From Spirometra erinaceieuropaei (lineage: Eukaryota; Platyhelminthes; Cestoda; Diphyllobothriidea; Diphyllobothriidae), in contig CACRXP010000548.1 of assembly GCA_902702965.1 (NCBI GenBank), positions 341,492-405,491 of the forward strand: a stretch of 64,000 nt of DNA, read 5' to 3'. Within the stretch, counting starts at the first letter, position 1. The number at the start of each line of letters is the position of its first letter. Shown here in pieces: positions 27,486 through 42,400 of the stretch. Made by a program: the position numbers and the translations under genes. The notes below the pieces were generated by a model. That model saw nothing but the letters and a program-made list of their open reading frames with translations, was not told where the DNA came from and made no database searches.

Positions 27486-30400
27486 TCTTCTACTGTTGTT
27501 ACTACCACTGCCACTTCTAATCCTTCTGCTACTACTACCTCTGCAATTGCTGTCGTTGGCTTGCAACTAGTCTAACATGCAGATCCCGTCTTCCCGAGGT
27601 TCTTATCACTCGCGAGGTTCATTTGGCTTGCCAGCAGATGGTTCTGTGGTCGCAGTGGGACCTGTAAACCGTTAATGTCAATTTTGGTGTATCCGCTTTG
27701 AACGCAAATACTGCTTGGAAGGCACAGGCTTCTTAATTTCAGTAATCTCTGACACCTGTCTAACTCAATGTACTAGCGCGCCATCGTCACCAACGCCTGT
27801 CGGTCTAACTCCTGCCACCGGTGGGGGGTAGGGGGAGGATTTTGGAGCAAGTGGCGATAATCAAGGGAAATACACGGATTGATGGGGGGGGGGCATTTGG
27901 CTCCACTTGCATCACCCTTCTTCGCCCTTAACTGAAATACTGTTGCTACTCTAACTCCCCTTTTATTACCCTTGCTAAAATGTCTCAGCCTTCAAACACC
28001 GTTGTGCCGAATAACGATCACGAGACCAATCCGCTCTCCACTGCCGACACTGCTGCTGCTGCTGCTTTGTCAGAAGTGACTGAAGAACAGCGACCTTCAG
28101 CAGTCTCAAGTAACTCGACTGTAGCCCGACCTGAGGGCACTAATATCTCCAATGCCTCTGAGCCGTCGGCGGAACGAAGGCCGTCCACCGACACAGCTCC
28201 ACCCCCGCCTCCTCCCCGTTCATCCCAGCCCGCGTCCACGGTAAGACCTCCTCGCCGACATCTTTGCCTGAAATGATCTAAGTGCAGCCCCATAAACTGG
28301 CATCTCGCTCGTTGTGATTAGCGATGTCCGCTCTCGTCAACTTAGGTTTTGTTGGGCCCTCGATGTGGGTGGGCGCGTTCGGAGGCGTTTAACACGTGCA
28401 GATCTGCCTTGGCAGTGGTGACGAATTTAAACGTGCGATCTGTGCTGTTTTTTGTGGAGGAGGTGGGTGCGTACTGTTGAATTGGAAGTCCGCGTTACCG
28501 GACAGCAGACTTGTTCCTCTTTGGTCATGCCGATATTCAGTTAAGAATCGGCCCTCTGGACACTGCTACGTGGGTGACTTAGGGGAAAGCCGGCACAATT
28601 ATATCGACCAGCATTCTCAATTAATAATGAACGACCTTAAATTAAAACAAAAGTTATATCAAAAGTAATTTTGCATTGTCTAGAAATGGCAATTTTTAGA
28701 AAATCCAAACAGGTGAAAACGCCAAAGATCATGTCAAATGAGCAAACTTAAGTTTCACGAGAATCGGCTATATTTTTTTGTTTTTACTTTTTTGAGATGT
28801 GGTCGACTAAAGTAAACAGAATTTCGCTTGCTTTCGCCGATATCGACGTCATAGGAATAAAAATTTTCATAAGGTCACTTGCTGACAGGCGAGGGAGTGA
28901 CTAATAGATTAGAAAAGAATCAGCACATGTAATCAAAAACATATCACTTTGTGCGTATTAAGATGACTTTACAGAAGTTTTAAGGAAGAAATGTCTTTGG
29001 TCACGATGAGATTTGTCGACTTTCGGTGTCATTGGAATGTCGGTAAATACTTTACGGTTTTCAGTGTTTCAAATCGACTGTCCATAGAAATAGGTTTTGT
29101 GATATGTATTTATCAAGACCTTAAAAAATAAGATATTTCTTGAAATAAGATATTCACCTAAGTAGTGAGTTCCTGGACATTCCAGGTCATATCTGCAGAC
29201 TCACTCAAACATGAAACCTCATCGTCGAGAAAAATGGACGTCCACAACAAAAATTGGCAATAAATATGTCTTGGGCCAATTAACAAACTTTCTCTTATAG
29301 GTTACCTCATTAAAAGGCGCGTTTATAAGGTACTTCGCTGACTGATGTCTGCGTACTTTACATCTGAGGCAAAGTTACCGTAAAAATTAGAACGTTTGGT
29401 CGACTTTTTCACTTTCCTGAAAGGTGGTGATAATCTCTACGTTGCATGCAAAAAAAACTCACTTTTTGGAGGCATTTTCGTCATATTCGCTCACCTTTAG
29501 GCTCCATTCTACGATCAAGTATTAAAATATTGCTATAACTGCTGATTTTCTGTCCGTCGCGTTTCCAAATTACGCATTAGCGGAAACTAATACATACAAA
29601 AAGTGTCTTACCATATGCGTAAAAGTTAACCTAACCACTTGGTGGAGAACCTTTTCGCGATAATTTATGGAGTATTCACATAAAGCAGGAGCATGTCGGG
29701 ACTTTTAAGCAAGGGGTTGCCTGTAGGCGTTATTACTCCGCTCTAGTGCACGAAATCACACAGATTCGTAAATCCCACTTCCAAAAATTGATAAATTGTC
29801 TGGTTTTTTAAAAGAAACCTGCATGCTTACACTCGTCTAACTTTTATGGCGAACAAAACTGATTTCATTTTGTAGCAGGTTCTGTTTGGTAAAGCTGTCG
29901 AGTTTAAACTTCTCTCTCATTGAAGAACACACACGGATACCCTAACCTAGTCCAGCACAGCTATTATTGCAAGAAACCGCCCAAATATAAGATTTCGTAG
30001 ATTTCCTCTCAAATGTGCGAACGCTTTGACTGATAAAATNNNNNNNNNNNNNNNNNNNNNNNNNNNNNNNNNNNNNNNNNNNNNNNNNNNNNNNNNNNNN
30101 NNNNNNNNNNNNNNNNNNNNNNNNNNNNNNNNNNNNNNNNNNNNNNNNNNNNNNNNNNNNNNNNNNNNNNNNNNNNNNNNNNNNNGTCGTCCCGGTGCAG
30201 TTGTTCGTTGTTTGCTGTGGTGACAGGATTTATCCGAAAGTTAGGGTTCGCGTGTGGTGCGACGATTAACACAAAGGTATCAAACCACCACGTTCGGGAC
30301 CTGGTACGCGCAAGGAAGTGAAACAAGACTGGTCGACGTTGGTGATGACCCTTTGCCTGCTGGCAGCATTTTTCGCCATTTTGTTTCTTATTCGGAGGTA

Positions 30401-33400
30401 ATATGTAGTAGTATATTTTTGGGGTAATAGGCGATGGTGGCCTTATTGAAAACGGCTCATACAATGTTAATGTTTTAAATACTCTACTAAAATGTGGTTA
30501 GTAACGTATTCGTTTAAAGCAAAAGTTTTTTGCGGTGCGAAACTATAACCTGAACAACAGCAGTTTTTTGAGGTTACGGGCCGAGTGACAGATGGTGCTT
30601 TTCATGTACAGTTGCGATCATAAATGCAAATATATACAATCAGCACAAAATGTAGTTGATTGTGTAGTTTGCGGGAGACAATTGCATTAAACGTATGGGG
30701 GTGTGGTACATAGGAAGCGAAATCAGGAAATAAATTTATCGCTGGCCGCAGATAGTCGTGCGACAACCACACTATATAGAGAGGACGTCGCATGGCATCA
30801 CTATCTCCTAGTGATAAGGCCATGCGCACTTCTCTGCTGTACATTTAGTGACCTAACTGACGAAATGTATCGAAATTTACGAATGATTGCCACTCACTCG
30901 CAAACTGACACCATTTCATGAGTCCGCTTTCTACGTTAATTAAGTACAAGTTTAAAAGAATTAAAAATACAAAAGAAACATTAAGAGCAGTGTTGTGTTA
31001 TTTAGAAAATCCGATTTATTTTGAAAAGCGCAATATCCCGAAAACGTCAAAAATGGCTCTAATTAAGTAAAGTTCGTTTTTAGATATATAGAATGTATTC
31101 TCATACCAAACACGAAGTAAATATGAAAGTAGACATAAAATAACGTTTAAAAACAACGTTTTATTGAAGTTTACATCTAAATATCATCTTATAAGTAGTG
31201 TGACTTCATATGTGACGGCTTTTCAACTGCCTAAATTCTGGGTGTAGATTCCAAAACAGTTTTCCAGTCTTTCATAACTTCCTCTACTTTTTTAGAGTAA
31301 AATCAGATGAGTTTCAACAGGAGAAGCTGGATTTTGCTTGATTTCGTCGATGGGGACGTCGTAGGATCATAAGTTTTCATAAGGCAGCATGCAGTGAGGC
31401 CGGTTGGTGCGTAATAAATTTAAATAGAACTGACAGGCGTGGTCGTAAACATACAATTTTGTGTTTATAGAGAGAACTTTTCTTCCGTTTAATTAATTTA
31501 TACTTTTCCTTCGTTTTGGATTACGTTGAGTTTCAGATCAGCCTCGAAATATTGCTGATTACTTCATGATTTTCAGTGTTTTTACTCGATCGCCCGTAAA
31601 GACAGATTTTGAATTACCTGTCTGTTAAAAACTAAACTAAGATTGTTCTTGAAGGCATTTACCGAATCAGTCAGTGTTCAGGCGCTCCTTTTAATGAAGA
31701 TGGTCGTTCGGGTCACATTTGAAGACTAATTCAAACATCAAACTTCATTTTCGAGAAAAATGTCTGTCCACAATGAAAATCAGCAAGGAATATGCCCTTG
31801 ATCAATAAAAAAAAATTCCTTAATAAGTTATCTCTTTAAGAAGTGCTTTATTACTGCACTCGGTTGGCGGATCCCTGTGTACTTTGCCTTTTTGGACGGT
31901 GAGGCCAAGTAAACATTTGACACTTTTGGCCGTTTCTTTCGCGTTCCTGAGAAATGCTAATATATTTCTACCGTAAACGTAAGAACATGCATTTTTCTAT
32001 ATACTGAGGCCATTTCCACTGTTGTTGCTCGCTTTTAGTTTCCGTTCTTCAATTATGAATGCACGGCAGAGCGCCCATATAAATACTGATATTTTGCTGA
32101 AACTAAATGTTTTGCTCGTTCTATTTCTGAATAAAATATGATTAGAAGCTACACTACACGACGATTAGTGTTTCATATGTCTAAAGCTGGAAATAACCAT
32201 TCCGTGGCGGTCATCTACGCGACGTCAGGTAGAATTTTCCAAACGGCAAAAAAATTTCAGCCCACTTAAACGAAGGAATCTCTATCTTCGTTATTACTGC
32301 ACTTTAGGGCACCAAATCGCACAGATCTGCTAATTTGACATTAAGGAATTGATAAAACCTCTGGTTTTCTTAAAATAACCTTTTTGTTAGCAGGTTGATA
32401 ACCTTGGTTAACGTTGGACATGAGATAGAATTTCTAGTCCGGCTAAATCTCTTTATTAAAACTCTCGAGGTTAAATTACTATCCTTTCAATGAAAAATTC
32501 GCTCAGATGCGTAATGAGAGTCTAGGACATGTATTAGCATAGGAAATTGCACGAATATATGCCAAAGTCTATTTTCGCTAAAATGTACCGATATTTCACT
32601 TCATATAATTGCGTAAACATAATTTCTGCACAGGAAAAGAACGTTTCATTGAAGGACGTGGGTGAGCGAACAAAATGCACCACGCTAAAGACGTCCAGAA
32701 ATTCTCTAACCAGTTTTCGTTAGATAGGTCACGTACTGTAACTCATATTGCAGGTCGTAGATTCGCGCCAACCGCACCGGAGCTCACGTTGGCATTAATA
32801 CGAGCGGATCTGGGGTAAACTAAGTTACAAGGAAGCATTTAGGAAGGAGCAGTGTGCTTAAATCACGAAACATTGCGACAAAGCAAATTTTATTCGTGGA
32901 AACGCATAATACGGGCCCATCTGCGCCGTGCATGATTGAGCAGCTCGTTCGGTTACTGACCTCGCCGTAGTGCTGGCGTGCAGCCGATGCTCCTCTCTTC
33001 CGTCCCGTTTGGGATCTCTGGCTCCGCTTTCATTCCTCCCTCTCCCCCTCCATTTCAGGCCCCATATGTATCTGTTGGGACCTCGGCCTCATCCCTGCAG
33101 GCGGACGTTGATCCCGGTAAGAACCCTTCTTTGTCTTTACTTGGTATCCTTATTCCATTTTTTGTCCCTCTTACCCTTCAGTTTCAGTTTATTTGAGGGA
33201 AATATATGTGTTGAACCTTTGAACTCCCCATTTGTCATAAGAAAGCAAACTATATCAAAAATTTGAAAAAGGAAACATCAAACAGCTACAGAGTTTCTTC
33301 AAATCGGTAAAGTCTTCGAAACCAGACAGACAAACGAATTGTTCCAAGTGTTAAATACACTAACGTTACTAAATTTGTTGCACAGTAGTCTGCCTATGGA

Positions 33401-36400
33401 TAATTGGTGCTATCGCAGTTTCTGAGGGAGACGAATGAATGCAATCACCCACATTCAACAGACATGGGACAATAATAAAAACAAACGTTACTGAAATACA
33501 GGTAGTAATATAATAACATTAATAAACTGTTCAAACGACATGCTAAGACGATGTCGGTCAGGTGACATTATGACGTTTAGTGGTACACTGGTCCAACTTG
33601 CGCTTAAAAGCTTCGACGGAGATGGACGTGACGACATCCGCAGGCAGAGCATTCCAGGCCTCAATCACTCTGTTTGAACAGAAGAACTTCCGAATGTCCA
33701 GCCTGGCGCCAGTCACACGTAGTTTAAGCGGATGACCTCTGAGTTTTGTTGTGTTCTTTGTTTAATTTGAATACATCTAGGACGGTGCCTTGTAGTTGGC
33801 GGATTGGCTTGTACACTACATGACCGAGCTCATGAAATGTTGGTCGAAATTCTGAAATGAATTTTCGTTTTGGAGGAATTACTTAGGTGGGGCTGTACTA
33901 CTGATTTTCGCGCGGCATTATTCTATGATATTCTGGACTCATTAGGATATCGGCTTTTGAATGCACTTTTTTTCGGCCTCTCACAGAAACCACACTTCGT
34001 CAAAATTGACTACTTACGTAGCATGCATTTCTAACATTGATTTTCGATGGTCTTAGAAATTCAAATGTATGTTACAGAAAACAAATAGAAATATGCTCTC
34101 TTTTTCTCGTTTTATTGTCTTCACATTTATACCCGAAGAAAGTGTACATTTCGGTTTTACTTTTGAGCCCGATCAGCCGTTTCATTACCGTTTAGCGATC
34201 TCAGTCTACAAAGCGTGCTTTCTGCGTGAGGAAAATCATATATTCCTCTATGCCTTTAAGAAGATACCATATAGAGTTCATAAAATTTTGCAGTGGATGC
34301 GGACTATGTTGTACATTTCATGAGGAGCACCGGTAGATGGAGAGGTACAATGCTGTAGGAATGGATATCGCACGGTCTTGATGATCTTATTATTAGAAAC
34401 TTTTTTAAAACCTAAAGACAACCTTTCTTGGGGTATAAAATGTAAAGACAATGTGATTTCTTACCAAATTAGTAAAAAAATGCGTATTTTATGCATGTTT
34501 TCTATAACATATATTTGAATGTATATGGCCATCGAAAATCAGTGTAAAAATGCAAGCTACTTAAGTAGGCAATTGTTTACCAAGTGTGGCTTTTGCTGCG
34601 AGAATACTCTCGACCGAGGCCGGTGTTCGCGGCTCAGTCATGAATGCGTGGGATTCCCAGACACTGCAAAATGTTTGGCGCAGATTCAACTCTGACCGCT
34701 TCTACGTGCACCTTTTCAGAGTCGCATTCATTAATCTGGCTCGATACTAATACTGCTCGACTATTTACCGCTTGACTCTGTGCGGACGCCAGCTAGGCTT
34801 GGGGCTAACTTGAACGCACCTATCACGCCCTTTAGTCAGGTCAAGTCGGTATACTTCCTTCCCGCGTTTATTTAACTGTTTTTCACTGAAACTGTGAGAG
34901 CATGAGACTATGAGCCAGGTGATAGAGCATCAGTCCCAGTCGTGGAATGAATCTGGACTCAAATATAAGGTTTTCCTGGTCGGAAGTTGAGCTTTGACGT
35001 CCTGCCTCACCCAATTCTTTCCCTCTTCATATTTTAGCCCGAAAGACCAGCACCAGCTCGTCGTCCAAGTCATTGAGTGGCAGCTCTCTACAGTTGAGCG
35101 TGTCTCGCCTTTTCGAGAGCGTGTCTGATGCGTCGGGCACCGAGGCAGATGATAGGGATGATGCCGCTTCCGCCACCGATGTCAGCAATTGGAGCTTTTC
35201 CTCTCATCTAATCTCCTCCGCCTCCTCGTCCTCATCGCGTTCGGAGAGCGCCAGTAGCAGCGGTGTTGATGATGATGATGATCACGACGAGAATACCAGC
35301 GAAGACGGCAAACGTCCCCCACAGGACCCCCCTCCGCCCGACCCCTTGCCTTCTGCGAAGGCTTCCAATATGTCGCGTGATCTGGCCAGCCTCTCCGCGG
35401 CCCGCGTTTGCGTCTGTCTGCTTCAACAGGCTGGCGTTGTATGGGAAGAGCTGATTGGTCAGTACTGTGGCGAGACTACGGTGAACGGCGGTGGTGGTCG
35501 TCGCCTGGTACCCCTCCTTCAGGCCATTTTCACCCTAGCTCGGTTGGTGGAGACCGTGCCCACTACAGCTCAGTTCTTAGAAACTGGCCTGCCTCGCGAC
35601 GCCTCTTCGGATGAGAAGGCCTTGGTTGCCTCCTGGACTGAACTCGCCCCGAAGGCCCGGTAACTTTGAAATTTGCCTCTATTGCTTTACCAATGCCTAC
35701 TTATGGGGCCACTTCCAGCTACATAGTTGGTGTTGGCCTAGAGGTGGAGTCCTGTTGAGCCTCAAGAATATGCACGGCTATCATGTCCGTCTCTGTCACC
35801 GTTTTTGGGCAGCAAATTGCTCCTCTTGGCGCCACTGGACCTCGAAAAGCCCAAGCAGAGCGCGCGGCTACTTCTGCTTTGCAGTCATCCAATAATCCGG
35901 CAAAGTCGTGATGTCCCAGACACTGGTTGCTTTGAACGGTTTGTTGAAGCGGTGGTCTCCTACAGTGTCTGTAGTGACGATGGGTGTCTTCGTCAAGCCT
36001 TCCGTCGTATCATTGCGGGATTCCCTCTGGGTGTGCCTTTATGGTCTGACAGGCCTACTTCGTCAATTTATACAGCTGACATTGATTGTAATGCTTGTTA
36101 TAGTTGACTGACTTTCCGGCTCATGTAAAGTCACGACTGAATGTCGTATTAGCGTTACCTGGTCCGCGACTGCCATTCAACCATGCCCGAGAGCGCTTGT
36201 GTTTCGCAGCCCATCTTCCCGGGGTTCCTGTCTTTCCGGTTCCTACGTGTAATCAGTGCTTCTGGTATGACTCCCCTATGATGAGACCACTTCTGGGAGC
36301 GTATAGATTTACTCATATAGACTATTCGCAGGCCTGTGGGACCATTTGTGTAATATACATTTTTTGGACGTGTGAGACTCACCCCACCGCCCCCTTGCCA

Positions 36401-39400
36401 AATTCAACTTTGCCTGTTGACAGGGATGGTACTCTTAAGCTAGACTCATATCAAACAGCCTTGGATGCTGTCCACAATGCCGAAAAATGTTAGTGTCGAC
36501 GGTGGTTACGCAGGCAGAAAACTTTTGCTGCTTAATCTGTTCCGGATTTTCTTTTTTCTAAACTATGCATAATAACCCCAACCTACTCTAGGTTGAAAAG
36601 TTATTACTGTGAAACTGCCATGTGAACATCTTAATTTGTAGACGATCGGCAGGTGTTTCGATTAGGCCTTGGAGGTTTGACACCTTGCAAACATGGATAA
36701 CTGCGGATTGTGCCTTGGGAAGTGTTTAAGTTACAAAACCTGCTGCTTCAACTGTCACGGGATTTCGTGCGCCTATTTTCACCCAGCTCCTATCTCCTGC
36801 GGAGGAGCTGCGGTAAACTCTTTGGGTCATATCGCACGAAGAAAGTTTAGCTTCGCATGGCCATTTAAAAGCACACACCACTTAAGTAGCACTTTTGAGC
36901 AACGGTTTTGTGAGTTGCAGAGAACTACCCCAATTCAAACCGGGCACGCCTTTATGCATCTAGGTTACTGTTTGGTAATTATTCCTGCCTACATTGACTG
37001 TCATTGTACATAAGTAGTTGCCGTAAGACATGATGAAACGAGTGTGTTCCGTAAGAGCGTTCGGTGAACGCCCCTCCGCCATTCTATATTCCCGATCGAG
37101 ACCGACAGGACAACGGACCCGTGGCCCAGTGATTAGAGGCATTGGACTTTTAACTAACAGGTCGCCAGTTCGAGCCTCGGGTGTTCCGCACTTTGAGGTT
37201 GTGTATGACTGGATGACGACGGTTAATAAGCCAGAAATGGCCATTCCAGTCTCCCTTCGTCGGTAATGCCATTCTGCCTATATCATTCGCCGCTGTACGG
37301 TTGCGGGTTGGGCTCGAGAGAGAGAGCTCGTAAGGCACAACGGAACGGGTGAGTTCCGTAAGACCGATCGTTGAGCGCCCCTCCACCATCCCACCTGTTT
37401 CTTCAAATACTGCAATACCTGGGCAATCCCCTACCCTTATCTGACTCTGTCTCTGATGATGAATTCGAGTTAGAATCTGGAGCGTCCTGCTGATAAAGCT
37501 GTTGCTTCAGCGCTCGTGTCTCCTCCACAATATGTCGATGTTCGACCTTGCCTGTTCTCTTATTTCTTTTACTTGACTGCATGCCCTCCTTCCTCCCTGT
37601 TTACAGATCTGCGCTGAAGAACCTTCTTACCGTTTTGGCCACAAGCCTTCTGAGCGGTGCAGGTGGGCCAAACGCTGCGTCCAAAGCTAGCGCTGTTGCG
37701 TCTGTCGACCTGAAACGATCGCCGCGCACTGAGGCTCTTCTCCTCACTGCCAGTCTCCTGGCTCTGCTCCTGAAACCCTCCACTCTCTCCTTCCCCAGCC
37801 CAGCAGTTGACACCAAGACATCGGTGGCTACGCCAGATGTGGCTGCTGTCTGCGTGGAAAACTCCGCCTCCTCCCTCTCCACAGAGGCTCTGGGTGGCCT
37901 GGAGTCTGATTCACTTCGCTCACAGTGCATGGATCTGTGTCTGGATGTAGTACAGTTCTGTTGCTCTCAATGGCGGGCGGATACTGCCGCCGGGGATGTT
38001 GATAGCCTGCAGGTGGGTGAAAAAAATCGTACCTGACGCCGGTTTCTTTTACTGTTGTGTTTTATTCGCTGGTTTTCGCTTGTCGAAAAACTTGTGGTTC
38101 ACAGTCATCATTACAATGCCTGGCCTCCTTGTTCGATGTCTCGCTGTGTAGGGGTCATTAACCTTTTCCCATCGAGAGGCTCCGAACTTGCTGCCCTTGT
38201 AGTTTCACTGATTACAGCCGGTCCCGCCGGAACATGCCACTCCCCTCTCCTAATACGACACCATACCCCCCGGACAAGAAAAACTTCAACCAGCATTCTC
38301 AAAACCCATAAAAGCAGCATGATATACCGCAGACAGCACACGTCCTGGCGCCGCCAGTGGCCACTGCCGCCCGAGACAGTTATTCAGGATTCTGTTCAGA
38401 ATAACACCCATCCTTCGGGTTCCTTCACTCCGCTCCTGCCACTTTGGGGACTAGGTTTGATGACTGTGGTGTTCGGGGTACACTCATCGCTTAGACGCTG
38501 CATTTTTCTGAGTGTTTTCTCCTTACCGTGTGTGACTACAGTTTTGTTTGATCCTCTACTGTTTTCAGTCATGAGGGGAGGAGAGGGTGAGAACGGGATC
38601 CGTGTCTTCTTTCCTATTTCCTGACCAGTCAGATGAAACAGACGAGGAATTGATTCCAAGTACCCGCGGAACGTAGACGTTTGTCTAAAAACTGGACAAA
38701 GCGAGTTCGCTGTCTGTAGGTCGATTGAGCTTCTTCTTACAAAGATTCGATCGATTAAGTGCCCGACTGCTTTAAATCACCATCGAACCATAGTGCGGAC
38801 TAGAAGGTATGGAACATGTGCAGCCGAAGATGGAATACGAGAACACCCCCTCATAATACGGACGTTTTTTTCTACAGTAAACCAGGAAGATTATATTAAA
38901 ACTAACGAAGTTTAAAATTGAGAACGCTGGCCTAAACGCATAACTAGAAAGTAATGTGTTTTGTTTGTAGCTGAGGCTCCTCTGGTTTATTAACAATCAT
39001 GACAATGTTGTATTGTTGGCCACCTTTTGTATCCTCTTCTGACTTCGTTCTCCCAACCCTACACGATGTATTGAATTGCTTCCCACTTTTAATCGACTCC
39101 CAGCAGCAAAACTTCTCAGCCAGTCCCGCCAGCGCCCCCGGCGGTACATCCGTCTTGCCGCTACTGACTTCCGGCCTCCTGCAGTCTGCCCTGGGCGTCA
39201 GCTTCGCCTCCCTAGGTCTGGGCTTCGCCGCTGGCCTCACCAATTGGTCACCCCTCATTGACGGCCAGTTGAGTGTAGACAACTTGCTCGATCCGCTGCA
39301 CGATTTTGTCTCCATGCTCACCGAGTCCGCTCTCAGCCTGAACATTGCTCTCTACGCCAGTGCCCTGCCGTCGGCCGCCGCTGCCGCGGTGGCCGCGAAA

Positions 39401-42400
39401 CGGGCCTCTGCGTCTCAAACTCCGCCGCTGCCGCCGTCAGCCCTTGAGGCTGCCACTCACTCCTCGGATGAGCACACTCATGGCGGCGCCAGCAGCAGCC
39501 AATCAATGAGCAGCAAGTGGTGTCCGGTGGCCTATAATTTCCTCGAAGTTGTTGCCCCTTATGGCCAGGGACCGGAGGCAACAGGGCCTCCCTCTGTCTC
39601 CAAGCCTTCGTCCGTGCGGCTTGCGGAACTGCTGCGATCTGTACGTGTTTATTCCCCTCCATTTTATCTGTTACTCTCACATATTCGGCAAAAAACAGTA
39701 GCTCCCACGATTTTAGACAACCGTTAGTCCCTTCCCATCACAACAAATTTGCTCTTCTGATCTGTTATTTGGTCTATGGATTCTTTCTTCTTGAATCGCG
39801 CCTACTGAGGTAGTTATTCGAAGCGGAGGCACGTCTGGCGCGTTTCCTAACGCTCGCAATATGACACTCAATTCCTGTTCGACTTTATTTCCCTCCCCTT
39901 TAGTAGAAGGGCGCTCACCTATCGTTTTACGGAACTCACTCGTCCCGTTGTGCCTTAGAGCTCTATCTTTGTCTTTGTCGGCAATGCTATCCTTCCCCTT
40001 TTTGCTGTTGTCGGCTTGATCGGGTTCTGCCAGCTCGTGCAAGTTTTGTTTACCGTTGGTGTTGTTGGCGAGGCAGACTCATGGATGGAAATGTACATGG
40101 TGGGTGGAAATGGTGTACCTGGGTCCAGGTTTCGCAGCTGCCGTCAAATTCTTTGCTCTGTATGCCAGATCCCTTATTGGAATCGTAAACACCGCAAGAA
40201 TAGACGAGTCGGCGTGCTCAGTTCCTTGTTGGTGCGTCATTGATTGCACTTGTGGTGGCAACAGTTTCTGTGGAACTGAAGCTGATGTCGCCAAGTATGG
40301 ACTTGTGGAATACTGCCGCCACCACTGCGTTCTGTAGCCGGGATGGAACGTGCCTGCGGCAACTGTAAACGCCCAAAATAGGTTGACCGTCGTTGCTCCT
40401 CCGCATTGCAGTTGGTTGAGAGCAAAGCTTGCTCTTTGCCTGAACGAGAAAAAATGCTATTTGCTAGGCACTAAACAAGCGAGCCTTTGGTTGGGAGTAG
40501 ACATTTTCCTCACTAGAAGTAGGAGAACGAGAGATACGATTTTGTCATTATTGTTTCCGATAGGCTCGAGTTTCTGACTGGAAGAGGTGGTCGTCCTGAA
40601 ATCTCCTCCCGATTCAATGTGAACCTTGTCTTGGTCCCTACGGTCTCAGGCGCATCATCCGTCCATTTGGGACGTCTTGGGTCTCTATGACTGCGTTTTT
40701 TTCGATGGAGGATTGGCGCAGACCATGTGCAAGAGTCTATAAATCAGGGGAACCAGAACTCAGTGTTTTATTACCATACTGAGGCCACAGATACTAGCTG
40801 GTTAAACTCACATGTCAATATCAATTTTCGTAGCGAGCCTTAAAAGCTTCTTTCCAAAGGACTTACTCCAATTTCGCGCTCTGATTCCGAACAATTCAAA
40901 GAGCGCGTAAGGATTTCTCTGGTGACTGCCCCCCCCCTCCCTGTTGCCTTATAGCTGCTCATCCTCCTTGTGGGTCCAAAGCCCTACCGTCATCTACGAG
41001 ACATCCACCATCTTGCCCAAATGGTCGAACGCGTTCGTTCCATCTGTGGATCTGATGTTCAGACACAGTCAACAGGCGTGAATCTCAGCTCCACGGCCTC
41101 CGACACCCTCTCCGACCCCTCTCTCTTCACTCTGGCCAGGTCGGAGGAATCGCAGCCCTCGGAGATGCTCTTACTCACCGATAAACTGCAGCTCTCTTTC
41201 GAGTCGGAATGTTCTATTGTACGTTCTTTTTTCGGTTTATTCGCTTTTATGTTACAGATGGCTATTCACTCCCGTTTCTTGTACGTAACACTGTGACAAC
41301 TCCCAATGACTTCAAACTGCATAGCACTTCTGTGTGGTGCATGTGTTCGTCATCTAATTCTCGAGTTCAGTCGCCTGATCTAACGCCTCGAGTTTTTTTG
41401 TGACCTCCAAGTTCCACCATCCGTACTGCGGTTGTATAGGGTTTAAAAAGTACTTGTTTTCCGACCCCCTCCCCCTTCATTGTCATAAATAAGTCCTGAT
41501 GTCGGACCGCCATTGTTCCCCAAACTTCGGTTTCAGCAGCTGACCTGTTGCGTTGAAGTGAGGTTTACCGATCTGTCCCGATTGCAAAAGGAAATGCGGC
41601 CAATCTCGTTCTACCTTGGGTCCTCCCACCACTGCCCCCCAGCAGGCGTCCTCACAGCAACGCCTAAGTAATAGTTATGATATCTTTCTAACAGAGGTGG
41701 GAAAAGTTTAAGTGGTACTCCTGTAATATTTACCGTCATAAGTCGCCTCTGTTCTACCTCCAGTCCGAAAGACCTCGAGGGTCAAATCCAGATTCTTTGG
41801 TCATCTAGGCTAGCCACCCTTCTATCCCGTCATTCTCAATCGAACGTACTCAGAGTATTCATTCGGATTGGTGCCCTCCGGTTGCGGCTTATCTCTTCGA
41901 GACTGTCCGAGCAATTGTCGTATCCCGCATTGGTAGACCGTCGCTTTGGGCCTCATCTCGAACCAACTGACTCGGCTTCCAACTTCTATTCTTTGTAGAC
42001 TACAGTGAACTAAGGCTCTTGGGCGATGACGAGTGGACCTACAGTTGTAACTTGTATATCCCTGCATTTTTCGCCACTAATTCCCAATTATTGGTGTCTA
42101 GCCGTTATGCAATCACCTTTTATAACTTTAGTCTAGAGCCTCAGCGGTTGAATAAAACGTCCACATTTAGCCCGACAATCGCATCATCTTGGTGCACTCA
42201 AGTTCCCTGTGGATTTCAACACTGTCAATCGCAGCTGTTGGGACATGAGTCACAAGTGCCTCAGTTGTGGAGGGCTGAGCTTAAGAACAACTTCGACAGG
42301 GAGCCCCTATTTTAGGAGTTTAGCGTACGGTGGATTGCGACAGCACATACGTGCAAAATGGGTATTGCCTTTGCCCTACAGCTTTGCTACTTACTGGAAG

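Larger units (their letters stand above)
28241..33058 (+). other. Intron, 4.8 kb, AT-rich, with duplicated segment and gap
   Basis: The longest AT-rich stretch in the window. It contains two diverged direct copies of a segment of more than 1.1 kb (28735-29900 and 31310-32470) and an assembly gap (30040-30185). No exon or protein recognised. Confidence 0.75.
35660..37606 (+). other. Intron, 1.95 kb, with SINE B copy and hammerhead-like copy
   Basis: It contains a tRNA-derived SINE (37040-37400) and a hammerhead-like fragment at 37453-37486. Nothing recognised in 35660-37020. Confidence 0.7.

Noticed and set aside
27297..27575. Open frames with poly-Thr (+) and poly-Ser (-)
   Set aside because: Created by the TAC microsatellite in an intron; no splice-phase fit or conserved sequence.
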